Source: Heyndrickxia sporothermodurans
GTDB taxonomy: Bacteria; Bacillota; Bacilli; Bacillales; Bacillaceae_C
Direction: 5' to 3'
Assembly: GCA_016756695.1 (NCBI GenBank)
Contig: CP066701.1
Span: 2,074,001 to 2,138,000, forward strand
DNA length: 64,000 nt
Shown here: piece by piece, positions 17,411 to 26,777 of the stretch
Numbering within the stretch: the first letter of the stretch is position 1
Layout of the letters: each line of letters opens with the position of its first letter
Position numbers and translations under genes: made by a program
Notes under the pieces: model-generated
Databases searched by the model: none
What the model was told of the DNA's origin: nothing
What the model saw: the letters and a program-made list of their open reading frames with translations, nothing else

Positions 17411-18892
17411 TTGGAAACAATCGCATCTTATGCAAAGAAAGCTTTTCTTACTTTTAAAAATACACCGGCTGTTAAATATAAAGATATTATCCACACATAT
17501 GGAGAATTAGAAAGTAGAACATATAAAATTGTCTCATTTCTCCAAGGAAAAGGAGTTAAAAAAGGTGATCGGGTAGCGATCTTAATGTCAAACCGATCTG
17601 AACATATTGAGCTTGATTTGGCATGTGCATTTGGAGGATTTATCAAAGTTCCATTAAATTATAGACTGCACCCTTCAGAACATGAATATATGATTGAGCA
17701 GTCAGGTGCGATGATTCTCATCGGAGAAGTGGAATTACTCGATTGTATCTCGTTACATATCCCGAAAATAACGGTTGGAGACATGTATGAAACACTTATT
17801 AAAGAAGCAGATCAGTCTTTTCAAGAGGTAGATATTCAGGAAAATGATCATTTTGCGATTATGTACACATCTGGAACAACAGGCAAACCAAAAGGAGTCA
17901 CATTATCACACCGCAATATCGTTTCTGGTGCCCTATCGTTATCGCTAGCTTGTGAGATTAGTTGGGATGATGTAATTGGGCATGTTGCTCCATTAACACA
18001 TGGAAGTAATTTTCTCTCCCATGCTGCTTGGTTATTTGGGTTAACCCAAGTCATTTTCGATAAATTTGATCCGGAAGACTTTTTAGATGACATTTATAAG
18101 GAAAAAGTGAGCGTGATTTTCCTCGTACCAACGATTGTGAATTTACTCGTTCAAGGAAAAAACTTTGATCCGAAAAAATTAAAGCATGTAAAAAGCATTA
18201 ATATGGCTGGTTCTCCAATTGCTGCAAGCAAATTACGCTTTGCATTGGATCAAGTTGGGGAGAAATTTGTCGAAACGTATGGTCAGGTGGAAGCTCCGAT
18301 GGCGATTACAATTATGCCGCGGAAGGAACTAGGAAAGCGTCTGGAATCCTGTGGGATGACTGGACCGTTTGTTGAGATGAAAGTAGTGGACGAAAAAGGT
18401 ATAGAAGTGAAGCAAGGTGATGTAGGAGAAGTTATCTGCAAAGGATCACTGGTCATGGAAGGTTATTGGAATAATCCAGAAGCAACGAAGGAAACACTTC
18501 AAGATGGCTGGCTTTACACAGGCGATTTAGGTTGGGTAGATGATCGTGGATTTTTGCATCTCGTTGATCGGAAAAAAGAAGTAATCATTTCGGGTGGATT
18601 AAATATTTATCCGAGGGAAATTGAAGAAGTGCTAAATAAACATACCTCCGTTAAAGAAACCTGTGTAATTGGACTTCCCGATGAAAAATGGGGTGAGATG
18701 GTTTCAGCTTTTATTGTCTTAAGGGAAGGACATACAGCGACAGAAGAAGAAATGCTGGAGCTATGTAAGCAGCATTTGGGCAGCTTTAAGAAGCCTAAGC
18801 TCATTCAATTTATTGATGAATTACCAAAAAGCTCCTATGGGAAAATTTTAAAAAAAGAAATGAAAAAAATATATGGAGGTGTTCATAGTTGA
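17411..18892 (+). CDS. Acyl-CoA synthetase (AMP-forming)
   Basis: This cytoplasmic ANL-superfamily ligase activates a carboxylic acid to its CoA ester with ATP. The P-loop motif YTSGTTGKPKG lies at about residue 151, ETYGQVE at about 293 (A5), YTGDLG at about 370 (A7), DRKKEVIISGG at about 387 (A8) and the catalytic Lys in SSYGKILKKEM near the C-terminus (A10). It has 493 residues. It starts with TTG directly after the PPC gene's TAG and behind SD GGGGGAA. The substrate is presumably the acid imported by the TRAP system; sequence does not tell whether it is fatty, aromatic or alicyclic. Confidence 0.9.
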   Translation: METIASYAKKAFLTFKNTPAVKYKDIIHTYGELESRTYKIVSFLQGKGVKKGDRVAILMSNRSEHIELDLACAFGGFIKVPLNYRLHPSEHEYMIEQSGAMILIGEVELLDCISLHIPKITVGDMYETLIKEADQSFQEVDIQENDHFAIMYTSGTTGKPKGVTLSHRNIVSGALSLSLACEISWDDVIGHVAPLTHGSNFLSHAAWLFGLTQVIFDKFDPEDFLDDIYKEKVSVIFLVPTIVNLLVQGKNFDPKKLKHVKSINMAGSPIAASKLRFALDQVGEKFVETYGQVEAPMAITIMPRKELGKRLESCGMTGPFVEMKVVDEKGIEVKQGDVGEVICKGSLVMEGYWNNPEATKETLQDGWLYTGDLGWVDDRGFLHLVDRKKEVIISGGLNIYPREIEEVLNKHTSVKETCVIGLPDEKWGEMVSAFIVLREGHTATEEEMLELCKQHLGSFKKPKLIQFIDELPKSSYGKILKKEMKKIYGGVHS

Positions 18893-20025
18893 AACAGGTC
18901 ACTGTTATCGGAACAGGAATGACGAAATTTGGAACACTAGCCGATAAATCTCTTAAACAATTACTGCTGGAAGCTAGTTTTCAAGCATTAAAGGAAGCTA
19001 GTTTTCCAAAAATAGATGCCGTTTTTATCGGGAATTTTATGTCTGGGGCCCTCGCTAATCAAGAAATATTAGGTTCATTAATTGCTCATGACTTAGGACT
19101 TGGACCGATTCCCACGGTAAAAATGGAAGGTGCTTGTGCAAGCGGCGGGATTGCTTTTCGCCATGCCTGTGAAATGATTGAGGCCGGTATTTACGATACG
19201 GTCCTTGTGGCAGGTGGAGAAAAAATGAAACATGCCCAATCCGATGTCGTTATGCAGGCAATTAATGCCGCAATGGATACGGATAGCAATGAGAAAAAAG
19301 CGGGATTATCGTTCCCAGGATTTTTTGGTATTCTTGCCAACCGTTATTTTTATGAAACAGAGGCTTCGAAAAAGCATCTGGCGTTGGTTGCATTGAAAAA
19401 TCGTGAATATGCTAGAAATAATCCAAATGCACAATATCGTGATCCGGCTACTTTAGATGAAATTATGAATGCACGGATGATTACAGAACCGTTGGGATTA
19501 TTCGATTGCTCACCGATAACAGATGGAGCAGCTGCCATTGTGCTAACCCGAGGGGATAAGGGAATTAGCGTTATCGCTTCTTCTCAAGCATCTGGTCCAA
19601 CTCAAGCCCAAGAGGTGGAGGATTTATTAACTATTAGTGCGATCAATCAATCCGCTTCGATGGCTTATGAACAAGCAGGTCTTGGTCCGGATGATATTGA
19701 TGTCATCGAACTTCACGATTGTTTTTCAATGACGGAAATATTGGCGATTGAAGCATTAGGATTGGCTAAACGTGGGGAAGGCTGGAAACTGATAGAAGCG
19801 GAACAAACCAAACATGGTGGAAAGGTTCCTGTCAATACAAGCGGCGGATTGCTTTCAAGAGGACATCCAATTGGTGCCACTGGCTTAGCGCAAATCTACC
19901 AAGTCGTTCAACAATTACGAGGAACTGCTTGTAATCAAGTGGAGGGAGCAAGAATTGCCCTTGCCCAAAATTTAGGTGGAACAGGATCGTATTCCACAGT
20001 CCACATTTTTACAAATGGGAGGTAA
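18889..20025 (+). CDS. Thiolase family protein (SCP-x type)
   Basis: This 378-residue enzyme is likely to cleave or form a C-C bond on a CoA ester. The nucleophilic Cys lies in KMEGACASGGIAF (Cys 83), the second catalytic region is ELHDCFSMTE and the third GGLLSRGHPIGATG. These are the sites of an active SCP-x/acetyl-CoA acetyltransferase-like thiolase rather than an Ltp2-type aldolase. The start is TTG overlapping the previous TGA (TTGA), with SD GGAGGTG. It is followed by a DUF35 protein, its usual partner. By context it does the final thiolytic step. Confidence 0.88.
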   Translation: MKQVTVIGTGMTKFGTLADKSLKQLLLEASFQALKEASFPKIDAVFIGNFMSGALANQEILGSLIAHDLGLGPIPTVKMEGACASGGIAFRHACEMIEAGIYDTVLVAGGEKMKHAQSDVVMQAINAAMDTDSNEKKAGLSFPGFFGILANRYFYETEASKKHLALVALKNREYARNNPNAQYRDPATLDEIMNARMITEPLGLFDCSPITDGAAAIVLTRGDKGISVIASSQASGPTQAQEVEDLLTISAINQSASMAYEQAGLGPDDIDVIELHDCFSMTEILAIEALGLAKRGEGWKLIEAEQTKHGGKVPVNTSGGLLSRGHPIGATGLAQIYQVVQQLRGTACNQVEGARIALAQNLGGTGSYSTVHIFTNGR

Positions 20026-20029
20026 AAAA

Positions 20030-20338
20030 ATGAAACTATCAATCTATGTTTGTGAATCATGTGGAAAAACGAGTGTACCCAAACGATTGATTTGCCCAGC
20101 CTGCAAATCAACTAATTTCACAACGAAAGAACTGGAAGGCGAGGGAAAAGTATATTCCTTCACAAAAATTAATGTCTCATCCGTTGAATTTAAACACTTA
20201 ACCCCTTATTACGTCGTCTTAGTCGATCTCCCAACCGGGGAACGGATTACCGGACGAACATTGGATGACATTCAAATCGACGATACGCTCCAATTAGTTG
20301 ACGTAGACAATGGCGCGTATATTTGGGCGAAAGGGTAG
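20030..20338 (+). CDS. DUF35 Zn-ribbon/OB-fold protein
   Basis: This 102-residue partner protein has an N-terminal zinc ribbon with two CxxC pairs (CESC, CPAC) and a C-terminal OB-fold (VYSFTKINVSSVEF, later YYVVLVDLPTGERITGR). Such proteins bind thiolases or thiolase-like enzymes and may hold the CoA substrate. The frame is open from 19976, inside the thiolase gene, but MKLSIYV at 20030 has SD GGGAGG and is the true start. It is the last gene of the operon. Confidence 0.88.
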   Translation: MKLSIYVCESCGKTSVPKRLICPACKSTNFTTKELEGEGKVYSFTKINVSSVEFKHLTPYYVVLVDLPTGERITGRTLDDIQIDDTLQLVDVDNGAYIWAKG

Positions 20339-20342
20339 GTTA

Positions 20343-20592
20343 GATATAGTGCAGATTAGTCGGTGTATATCTACGAAAATGATCGGGTAGTGGAATTATG
20401 GGGGAAATTTAGGGTGTTAATCTCCCAAAATGTAATGAATAAGTAATTATGAGAGAAAAGTAAGGGTTAAATCTACAAAAATATCAGATTTAAGTAAAAA
20501 TGGGAGATATATAAGGTGTTAATCTCCCAAAATGTAATTGTTGAGTAAAAATGGGAGATAAGCAAAGCTTAAATCTCCCATTTTTTTGTTTT
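20343..20592 (+). repeat. Tandem hairpin repeats, about 51-bp period, ending in a terminator
   Basis: Units centred near 20412, 20463, 20514 and 20566 share GGGAGAT...ATCTCCC arms and the linker AAAATGTAAT; a more decayed unit lies at 20343-20375. The last unit (20551-20580) is followed by a run of seven T and is a good intrinsic terminator for the catabolic operon. The rest of the gap up to 20706 shows nothing further. Confidence 0.7.
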
Positions 20593-20780
20593 ATTAAGAT
20601 AAAACCTTATTGAGGTATGGCATCTAACACTTAGCCTTTAAACGGCTCATTTTTTGCAAGAATAATTGAAATAGAAATTGGAAATGAATGAGGGATGGGG
20701 GTTTTTGGTATTGTAAAAAGTTCTATGAAAACTAAATAGTTGTTTAGGTTACTTTCCATTTATTAGGTGGGGAGCTCCCG

Positions 20781-20928
20781 CAATCGCTCTTGACAAACAC
20801 GCCAATGGTTTGATCCAAGGTTAACAAGGGCGAAGGGGACAAAAAGAAGGCATACCAAATAAGCCCTTGGTATTTTCATTTTAAACCATTGGCAAGTTCG
20901 GTTTGTCAAGAGTTCGCTCCGCCGATTG
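20781..20928. repeat. Long internal inverted repeat of the IS
   Basis: The left arm 20781-20811 (CAATCG, CTCTTGACAAAC, GCCAATGGTTT) matches the right arm 20883-20928 (AAACCATTGGC, GTTTGTCAAGAG, CGATTG) in reverse complement with small spacers. It lies just after the transposase stop, toward the IS end, and is also present in copy B (56413-56561). It could be a terminator, a small RNA, or a second set of ends. Confidence 0.65.
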
Positions 20929-20961
20929 CTAAATGGTCCAAGGGCTCTGCTAAACAAAAAG

Positions 20962-22402
20962 TTAGGCGGATCTTTGTTCGACTATCCATCGTTGAGCTAA
21001 CTCGATGAGCTTTGTCCAACGCGCAGGCATGGTAGGAAGTCCTGATAACTTTGGATTCACAACGGGTACCTTGCCCTCTAGGGATGCATGTGGTCGTAGA
21101 AAGTTAAAATACGCCGCAAACAAGGTGACAAAAGAAACAGATCCATGATCCGATCCAAATCCTTGTGTAGAGCGATAATTTCCTTTAAATGTGCGATTCA
21201 GTCTTTCGATAATCTGTTTTAACGGTCTGTATTCGGTTGAGATGGGATCTTCATTTGTCAGCCCGATTACTTGCTTCACATCGAAAGAAATATCATTCTG
21301 AGCGAAGAAATGCTGGGCTAGAAGATAGATTGGATTTCCATCTACTACGAATGTAAGGTTTTCAGGGATCTCTTCCATCTTCAGTAGGACGTCGTTTATC
21401 GCTTGAATGGCGGATGCTGTATCACGATTAGGCGACACTCGGTACGAAAGGACGATCTTTTTCACCGCGTCAAAGAAGAAAAAGAGATAATGCCATTTTC
21501 CATTGACCCGGATATAGGTTTCGTCACCACAGAATTGATCTGAAAGCTCATAAGGATAGTGATCCACGTAAGGTTTAAGTAAAAGAGCCACACTATTTTC
21601 GTAGTTCAATATCGTCTGATGAGAAATAGCTACACCGTGAACATCCTGCATAAGGGGCGGTCCTTCTTGCGGAAAGACCGTAATTCACATGGTAGGTCAA
21701 TATCAAACCTAACGTATGCGGAGAAGCATAGATTCTAGACAGATCAACAACTGGCAACTCCGGTGAATTCTTGGATAATGGTTGAAAATCAATGTGAAAT
21801 TGGCGAAAAATATACCTTAACTTAAACGACTGGGGATCCTTTTTAAACTGTTTCTTTTCTTTGGAAGACATACCGTTTAATTTCTTTTGATAATACGGAC
21901 AGTCGTCATTTTTACACTTAAACACATCGAAATCTTTTCGCTCCTTGATCTTATCGAGTGTTTTAGAACAATGAGGACATTTCAAAATGGTATCTTTCGA
22001 AAAACGATTCTTATCGCTGAAAAGGCAAGAACATACCTTGCATTGATACTGTCCCTTATCACCATTATTGGCATAAAGATAATCAGATGGTGCACCACAC
22101 TTAGGACATTTCATTCCTTTAGGTACCGACACTTTTGCGTTCTTGTGTCTTCGAACGGGTTTAAGAGATTTCCCATGCTTCTCTTGGTACTCCGTTAGGA
22201 GATTTCGATAATTCAGCTTTTCTGGGATTTCGATAATGGGAAGATCATCAACTTGTAGTTTTCGATAAGGTTTGTTAACAGGCTGCTGATCTTTCGGTTT
22301 ATCAAACATACTCTTCCCAATAAGTAGGGTGAGTAATGTTCGAATTATTTGTTCTTGGAATTTTATAAAAGTTAGTAAATAGGTTATAATTTGAGGGTAC
22401 AA
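20962..22402 (-). pseudogene. IS transposase, copy A, broken by a frameshift
   Basis: This is the counterpart of the intact 480-residue transposase at 56595-58037. Around 21653-21665 the sequence is two bases shorter and altered (GGGGCGGTCC in place of GGGCAGCGGCCC), which splits it into an N-terminal part (21593-22402, zinc-ribbon cysteines) and a C-terminal part (20962-21651, DDE catalytic core). Residues of the DDE core (DETYIRV, VVDGNP, IERLNRTFKG) are themselves intact. It is probably inactive unless supplied in trans by copy B. Confidence 0.85.
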
Positions 22403-22568
22403 CTTGTCACTTCCTTTTCTAAGGTTGTTGGGTGTGTGGTAACCTCAATTATCCTTAGATTTAGGGGGGTGGCAATTTTTTTGCTCAAAAATCCCTCTAT
22501 TAAGGTAGTTTATAGCCTATTTTATATAAAAGTTTTGACAAAACGGATGAAAACAAGGGGGAGAAAGA

Positions 22569-23924
22569 ATGAAGAAAACGTTACCATTTTCACAGGTCCT
22601 TGCTATTGGGTTTATGCTGTTTGCGATGTTTTTAGGAGCGGGAAATGTAATTTTCGCTCCAATGGTAGGCCAGCAGGCGGGAACGAATACATGGATTGCA
22701 ATGAGCGGCTTTTTAATTACAGGTGTTGGTTTAGTATTATTGGCTATTATTGCATTAACACGTGGTGGAGGTACAGTAGAAAAACTTGCTGGAAGAGTAC
22801 ACCCGTTGTTCGCTACGATTTTCTCAGTTTTGCTTTTCTTAACATTAGGTCCTATTTATGTTATTCCGCGAACGACTTCCGTAGTTTATGAAATTGCCAT
22901 TAATCCTTTAGTTAACGATAAGATAAATACAAGCCTTTATTTATTCGTTTTCTCAGCATTATTTATCATTTTAACGATATTCCTTTCCTGGAATACGACG
23001 AAATTTGTGGATCGCTTAGGTAAGTTGATCACACCTATTTTTGGAATTCTCCTTTTAATATTAATTTTGAAATCAATTATTACCCCAATGGGAAGTATCG
23101 GTGAGCCGCAGAAAAATTATTTGACAGGAATTTTTCTAAAAGGATTTACACAAGGCTATTATACAATGGATGTTTTAGCAGCCTTTGTTTTTGGTGGAAT
23201 ATTTATTAAATCAATTAGTACTTTAGGAATTAAATCCGAGAAAGAGGTTTCAAAATTATTTATTAAAGCTGGATTGATTACGATTATTGGATTAATTATT
23301 TTACAAATCTCAATGGCATGGATTGGTGCGTCAAGTGTAGAAGCGATAGGTTACAAGGATAATGGTGGAGAAGTATTGGCTCAAAGTGCAAAGGCACTTC
23401 TTGGACAGATGGGGATTTATATTATTGGAATAGTTATTTTCTTAACAGGGATAACGACAAATGTCGCCTGTCTTGCAGCTGTTTCTGAGTATTTTAATCG
23501 TATTTTTCCTTCAATTTCGTATAAAAAGTGGTTAATCTTGTTTTCAATTCTAAGTCTGACTATTACAAATTTTGGATTGAATACGATTTTGTCATTTGCT
23601 TCACCAATTTTGCTATTGCTTTATCCTTTAGCGATTGCGCTTATTGCATTAATATTCACAAACAATTTATTTAAAGGTCAACGGTCAGTCTATATTGGTA
23701 CAATAATTGGTGTCGGAGTTGTTGCGATTCTGGACGCACTAAAGGATGCCAATGTGTCACCAAATACGATCAATAACATTTTCGAATTTATTCCATTATT
23801 CGAAAATGGCGCGGGCTGGATCATTACTGGCATAGTCGGGTCTATCATTGGTCTGATTGTTGCAAAGACGAGAAAAGAACCAGCTGTATTTATTAATATG
23901 GCGGGTCAAGAAATTAGAGATTAA
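22569..23924 (+). CDS. brnQ: Branched-chain amino acid:cation symporter BrnQ
   Basis: This is a Na+- or H+-coupled carrier of Leu, Ile and Val (LIVCS family). It has 451 residues and about 12 membrane helices. It starts MKKTLPFSQVLAIGFMLFAM with FLGAGNVIFAP, the BrnQ signature, and shows TLGPIYVIPRTTSVVYE at about 95-110. The SD is GGGGGAGA. Insertion sequence copy A ends 23 bases upstream, so the native promoter has been displaced and expression may depend on the IS. A terminator follows. Confidence 0.93.
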   Translation: MKKTLPFSQVLAIGFMLFAMFLGAGNVIFAPMVGQQAGTNTWIAMSGFLITGVGLVLLAIIALTRGGGTVEKLAGRVHPLFATIFSVLLFLTLGPIYVIPRTTSVVYEIAINPLVNDKINTSLYLFVFSALFIILTIFLSWNTTKFVDRLGKLITPIFGILLLILILKSIITPMGSIGEPQKNYLTGIFLKGFTQGYYTMDVLAAFVFGGIFIKSISTLGIKSEKEVSKLFIKAGLITIIGLIILQISMAWIGASSVEAIGYKDNGGEVLAQSAKALLGQMGIYIIGIVIFLTGITTNVACLAAVSEYFNRIFPSISYKKWLILFSILSLTITNFGLNTILSFASPILLLLYPLAIALIALIFTNNLFKGQRSVYIGTIIGVGVVAILDALKDANVSPNTINNIFEFIPLFENGAGWIITGIVGSIIGLIVAKTRKEPAVFINMAGQEIRD

Positions 23925-23948
23925 GATCATATTATTTCTTATATAGGT

Positions 23949-23990
23949 AAAAGGGATGTCTCTATCGTTTCGAGACACCCTTTTTCTTAT
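23949..23990 (+). terminator. Terminator after brnQ
   Basis: AAAAGGGATGTCTC pairs with GAGACACCCTTTTT across an 8-base loop, with a T-tail. Confidence 0.8.
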
Positions 23991-24091
23991 GTGAGAAGAA
24001 ATGTTGGAAAAAGAAAGGGTTTATGAAAGAATTCTTGAATAAAGTAAAGGAAGGATTGGTTTTTAAATAATTAGTAAAGAGGTGGAATGGT

Positions 24092-25018
24092 ATGCGGGCA
24101 GATGCTGTTTTTGAACGTGGCGGTGTCAGAGGGATTGCTTTTGCCGGTGCTATCCAAGCGATGGAAGAGGCACATGTGGAATGGCAAAGGTTAGCCGGTA
24201 CATCAGCGGGAGCGGTTGTAGCTGCGCTTTTAGCGAGTGGCTATAACAGTAGTGAAATTAAAACCGTAATGAGTGAATTAGATTTTTCAACTTTACGAGG
24301 AAAGACCATTCTCAATCGGATTCCGCTTGCTGGCAGTTTATTAGAGCTCATTATTCATCTTGGCATTTACAAAATTGATTATTTAGAAACATGGTTAGAT
24401 GAACTCCTTTTAAAAAAAGGCATACGAACTTTTGCTGATCTTCCAGAAGGAAAATTGAAGATTATTGCATCAGATGTAACAAATGGACGAATCCTCATTT
24501 TACCTGATGATTTACATCGCTACCATATCACCCCTGCAGAATTAAAAGTATCAACAGCAGTTAAAATGAGTGCCTCACTGCCCTTTTTCTTCCGTCCAGT
24601 TAAATGGAAATCAAAAGATCAGCAAAAATCCTATATTTTAGATGGAGGTCTTCTGAGCAATTTTCCAATCTGGCTTTTCGATGTACCCAACCCACGCTTT
24701 CCAACATTCGGATTTTACTTTGTGAAAGATGAAGTAGCCATAAATCCAGTCATCCCAACACCAATCCATTTATTCAAAAATATTTTTAAAACGATGCTCC
24801 AAGCGCATGATTTAAGGTATCTGAATGCAGAAACACTTGAACGAACGATTCAAATTCCAACAGGAACGATTAATACAACGGATTTTAAGCTAACTGAGGA
24901 AGAAACAGCCTTTCTTTATCAATCAGGGTATGAAGCGGCTAAGAAATTTTTATCCCAGTGGGATTTTGAAAAGCATAAAACGAATCGAAGTAAGAATGGG
25001 GCAATGGATCGATTCTGA
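24092..25018 (+). CDS. Patatin-like phospholipase
   Basis: This 308-residue serine lipid acyl hydrolase has a Ser-Asp dyad. The oxyanion loop is RGGVRG (residues 9-14), the nucleophile elbow GTSAG (Ser 38), and the catalytic Asp is in DGGLLSNFP (about 188). All patatin motifs are present, so it should be active on phospholipid or acylglycerol. No signal peptide is seen, so it is likely cytoplasmic or membrane-associated. SD GAGGTGG precedes the ATG. It is somewhat longer than B. subtilis YlbK (about 260). Confidence 0.88.
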   Translation: MRADAVFERGGVRGIAFAGAIQAMEEAHVEWQRLAGTSAGAVVAALLASGYNSSEIKTVMSELDFSTLRGKTILNRIPLAGSLLELIIHLGIYKIDYLETWLDELLLKKGIRTFADLPEGKLKIIASDVTNGRILILPDDLHRYHITPAELKVSTAVKMSASLPFFFRPVKWKSKDQQKSYILDGGLLSNFPIWLFDVPNPRFPTFGFYFVKDEVAINPVIPTPIHLFKNIFKTMLQAHDLRYLNAETLERTIQIPTGTINTTDFKLTEEETAFLYQSGYEAAKKFLSQWDFEKHKTNRSKNGAMDRF

Positions 25019-25128
25019 TGTCCCGAAATATTTTTATTTTGTTTTATGAAAGGAGAAAATTTTATCTAAAGCGAATATTCAATAAATAACGGGGATTAAT
25101 TAATATTATTGAAAGGAGAGATGTAATA

Positions 25129-26724
25129 ATGGTGAAAATTTATACGAATGGTTCTATCTATACATTCGATAAGATGTATCCAATCGTTCAGTCTGTTGTC
25201 GTTGACAATGGGAGATTTATTGATATGGGGACGACGGAAGATATGCTCTTACAATGGGGAAGACAGGATGCACTGGTCATCGATTTACAAGGAAAAACGG
25301 CAACACCCGGATTGATTGAAAGCCATGTCCATATCGGTGGCGTGGCTTTGAACTTTTTGAATTTGGATGTGACGGGGGTCAACTCTAAAAAAGCAATGCT
25401 AGCGAAAATCAAAGAAAGAGCAAACTCCCTTAAATCAGGTGAATGGCTTATTGGACGTGGCTGGGATGAAAATCTATTTACGGACGCGACAATCCCAACG
25501 CTTCAGGAGCTAGATCATGTCGCCCCTCATTGCCCGCTTTTTATCCCGAGAATTTGTGGACATGCCGCCTTAGTGAACAGTAAAGCCTTAGAGATATGCC
25601 AGTATCATCCTTCCATAACAGTGCCGGAGGGTGGGACAATCGTGAAAGATGAAAGAGGGAATCCAACCGGATTACTATTAGAATCAGCTACAGAAATTTT
25701 TCAAAAATATATCCCCGAAAAATCATACCCCGAATTAAAAAATGCCGTACGTCAAGCCGTCCAATTTGCGATGGAAAAAGGGTTAACGAGTGCCCATACA
25801 AATGATCCGACTTTCTTGAACGGATTGTTTCAAACGTATCAAATTTATGATGAATTAATTAATCAAGAAAAGTTGGGACTAAGATGCAATCTATTAATTG
25901 ATTATATGTATATGAAGGATCTCAGAGAAAACGGAATGTATGCAGGCTACGGAAATGATCATTTGCAAATCGGTGCGATTAAAATTTTTGCAGATGGAGC
26001 ATTAGGGCGTCGAACAGCCCTTTTATCCAGTCCTTACCACGATGATCCAACAACAGTAGGCGATGCCATGATGGACCAGGAGACATTGTATTCGATCGTT
26101 CATGATGCCAGAATGCTTTCGATGCCAATTGCTGTCCATACGATTGGTGATCAGGCACTTGAAAATGTGCTAGATATATTGGACCAATTTCCATCAGTGG
26201 CTTACCGCGACCGATTGATTCATGTGCAAGTCCTTCGTGACGAGCTCATTCCTCGTCTCGTATCACCGAGTAGAATAGTAGATATTCAGCCGAGATTTAT
26301 CGTTGGAGATTTCCCATGGGTTCAAGATAGATTAGGAGAATCACGCATTAAGCGATCCTATGCTTGGAAGACCTTATTATCTGCTGGGGTGAAGTGTGCA
26401 GGTGGCTCTGATGCCCCCGTTGAACCAATCGATCCGCTCCTAGGAATACATGCTGCAGTGACACGTAAAGCACCCGGCCAAGATCATAATGGCTGGAACC
26501 CATCCGAAAAATTAGCGATGGAAGAAGCTGTCAAGCTATTTACGATAGGTGGGGCATTTGCGACAAACGAGGAACATGTAAAGGGAACGATAACGAGAGG
26601 GAAATTTGCTGATATGACCGTCTACTCTACGAATATTTTTGAGCTTGAACATCCTGATGAATTACTAACAACAAAGATTGAAAAGACCATTATTGGTGGA
26701 GAAGTGGCTTATGAATCATTATAG
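25129..26724 (+). CDS. Amidohydrolase family 3 protein (YtcJ-like)
   Basis: This metal-dependent hydrolase has an amidohydrolase TIM barrel, 531 residues, the same size as B. subtilis YtcJ. The N-terminal metal motif is ESHVHIGG (about 65), the metal/substrate region IKIFADGALGRRTALL lies at about 285, HTIGDQAL at about 340, and the C-terminal Asp is in GGSDAPVEPIDPL (about 428). The natural substrate is unknown. Transcribed in line with a symporter 53 bases downstream, so the two may handle one compound, such as an acylated amino acid. SD AAAGGAGAG. Confidence 0.82.
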   Translation: MVKIYTNGSIYTFDKMYPIVQSVVVDNGRFIDMGTTEDMLLQWGRQDALVIDLQGKTATPGLIESHVHIGGVALNFLNLDVTGVNSKKAMLAKIKERANSLKSGEWLIGRGWDENLFTDATIPTLQELDHVAPHCPLFIPRICGHAALVNSKALEICQYHPSITVPEGGTIVKDERGNPTGLLLESATEIFQKYIPEKSYPELKNAVRQAVQFAMEKGLTSAHTNDPTFLNGLFQTYQIYDELINQEKLGLRCNLLIDYMYMKDLRENGMYAGYGNDHLQIGAIKIFADGALGRRTALLSSPYHDDPTTVGDAMMDQETLYSIVHDARMLSMPIAVHTIGDQALENVLDILDQFPSVAYRDRLIHVQVLRDELIPRLVSPSRIVDIQPRFIVGDFPWVQDRLGESRIKRSYAWKTLLSAGVKCAGGSDAPVEPIDPLLGIHAAVTRKAPGQDHNGWNPSEKLAMEEAVKLFTIGGAFATNEEHVKGTITRGKFADMTVYSTNIFELEHPDELLTTKIEKTIIGGEVAYESL

Positions 26725-26777
26725 GGAAAATGTAAGCGTTTAAATTTTTGTAAAATCAAATAAGGGGGAATTTCAAA

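Larger units (their letters stand above)
20707..22545. mobile_element. Insertion sequence, copy A (transposase frameshifted)
   Basis: The segment is nearly identical to 56339-58180. Both copies share everything from GGTATTGTAAAAAG on the left to TTTTGACAA on the right. Imperfect terminal inverted repeats are visible (TTGTAAAAAGTTCTAT against TTGTCAAAACTTTTAT). No target duplication is apparent. It carries one transposase gene and a long internal inverted repeat. The right end lies 23 bases before the brnQ start codon. Family was not identified with certainty. Confidence 0.85.

Noticed and set aside
20343-20592. CRISPR array
   Set aside because: The repeats are hairpins with repeated, not unique, linkers, decay gradually, and no cas genes are near.
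20763-20957. 64-codon reverse frame next to the IS transposase
   Set aside because: It is made of the IS internal inverted repeat and is not kept in phase in copy B, where one base is inserted.
22403-22541. Possible leader riboswitch or T-box in front of brnQ
   Set aside because: The same sequence lies in front of licB in the other IS copy, so it belongs to the insertion sequence.
20707-22545. Target duplication around IS copy A
   Set aside because: The bases next to both ends do not match in either copy, so no duplication can be claimed.
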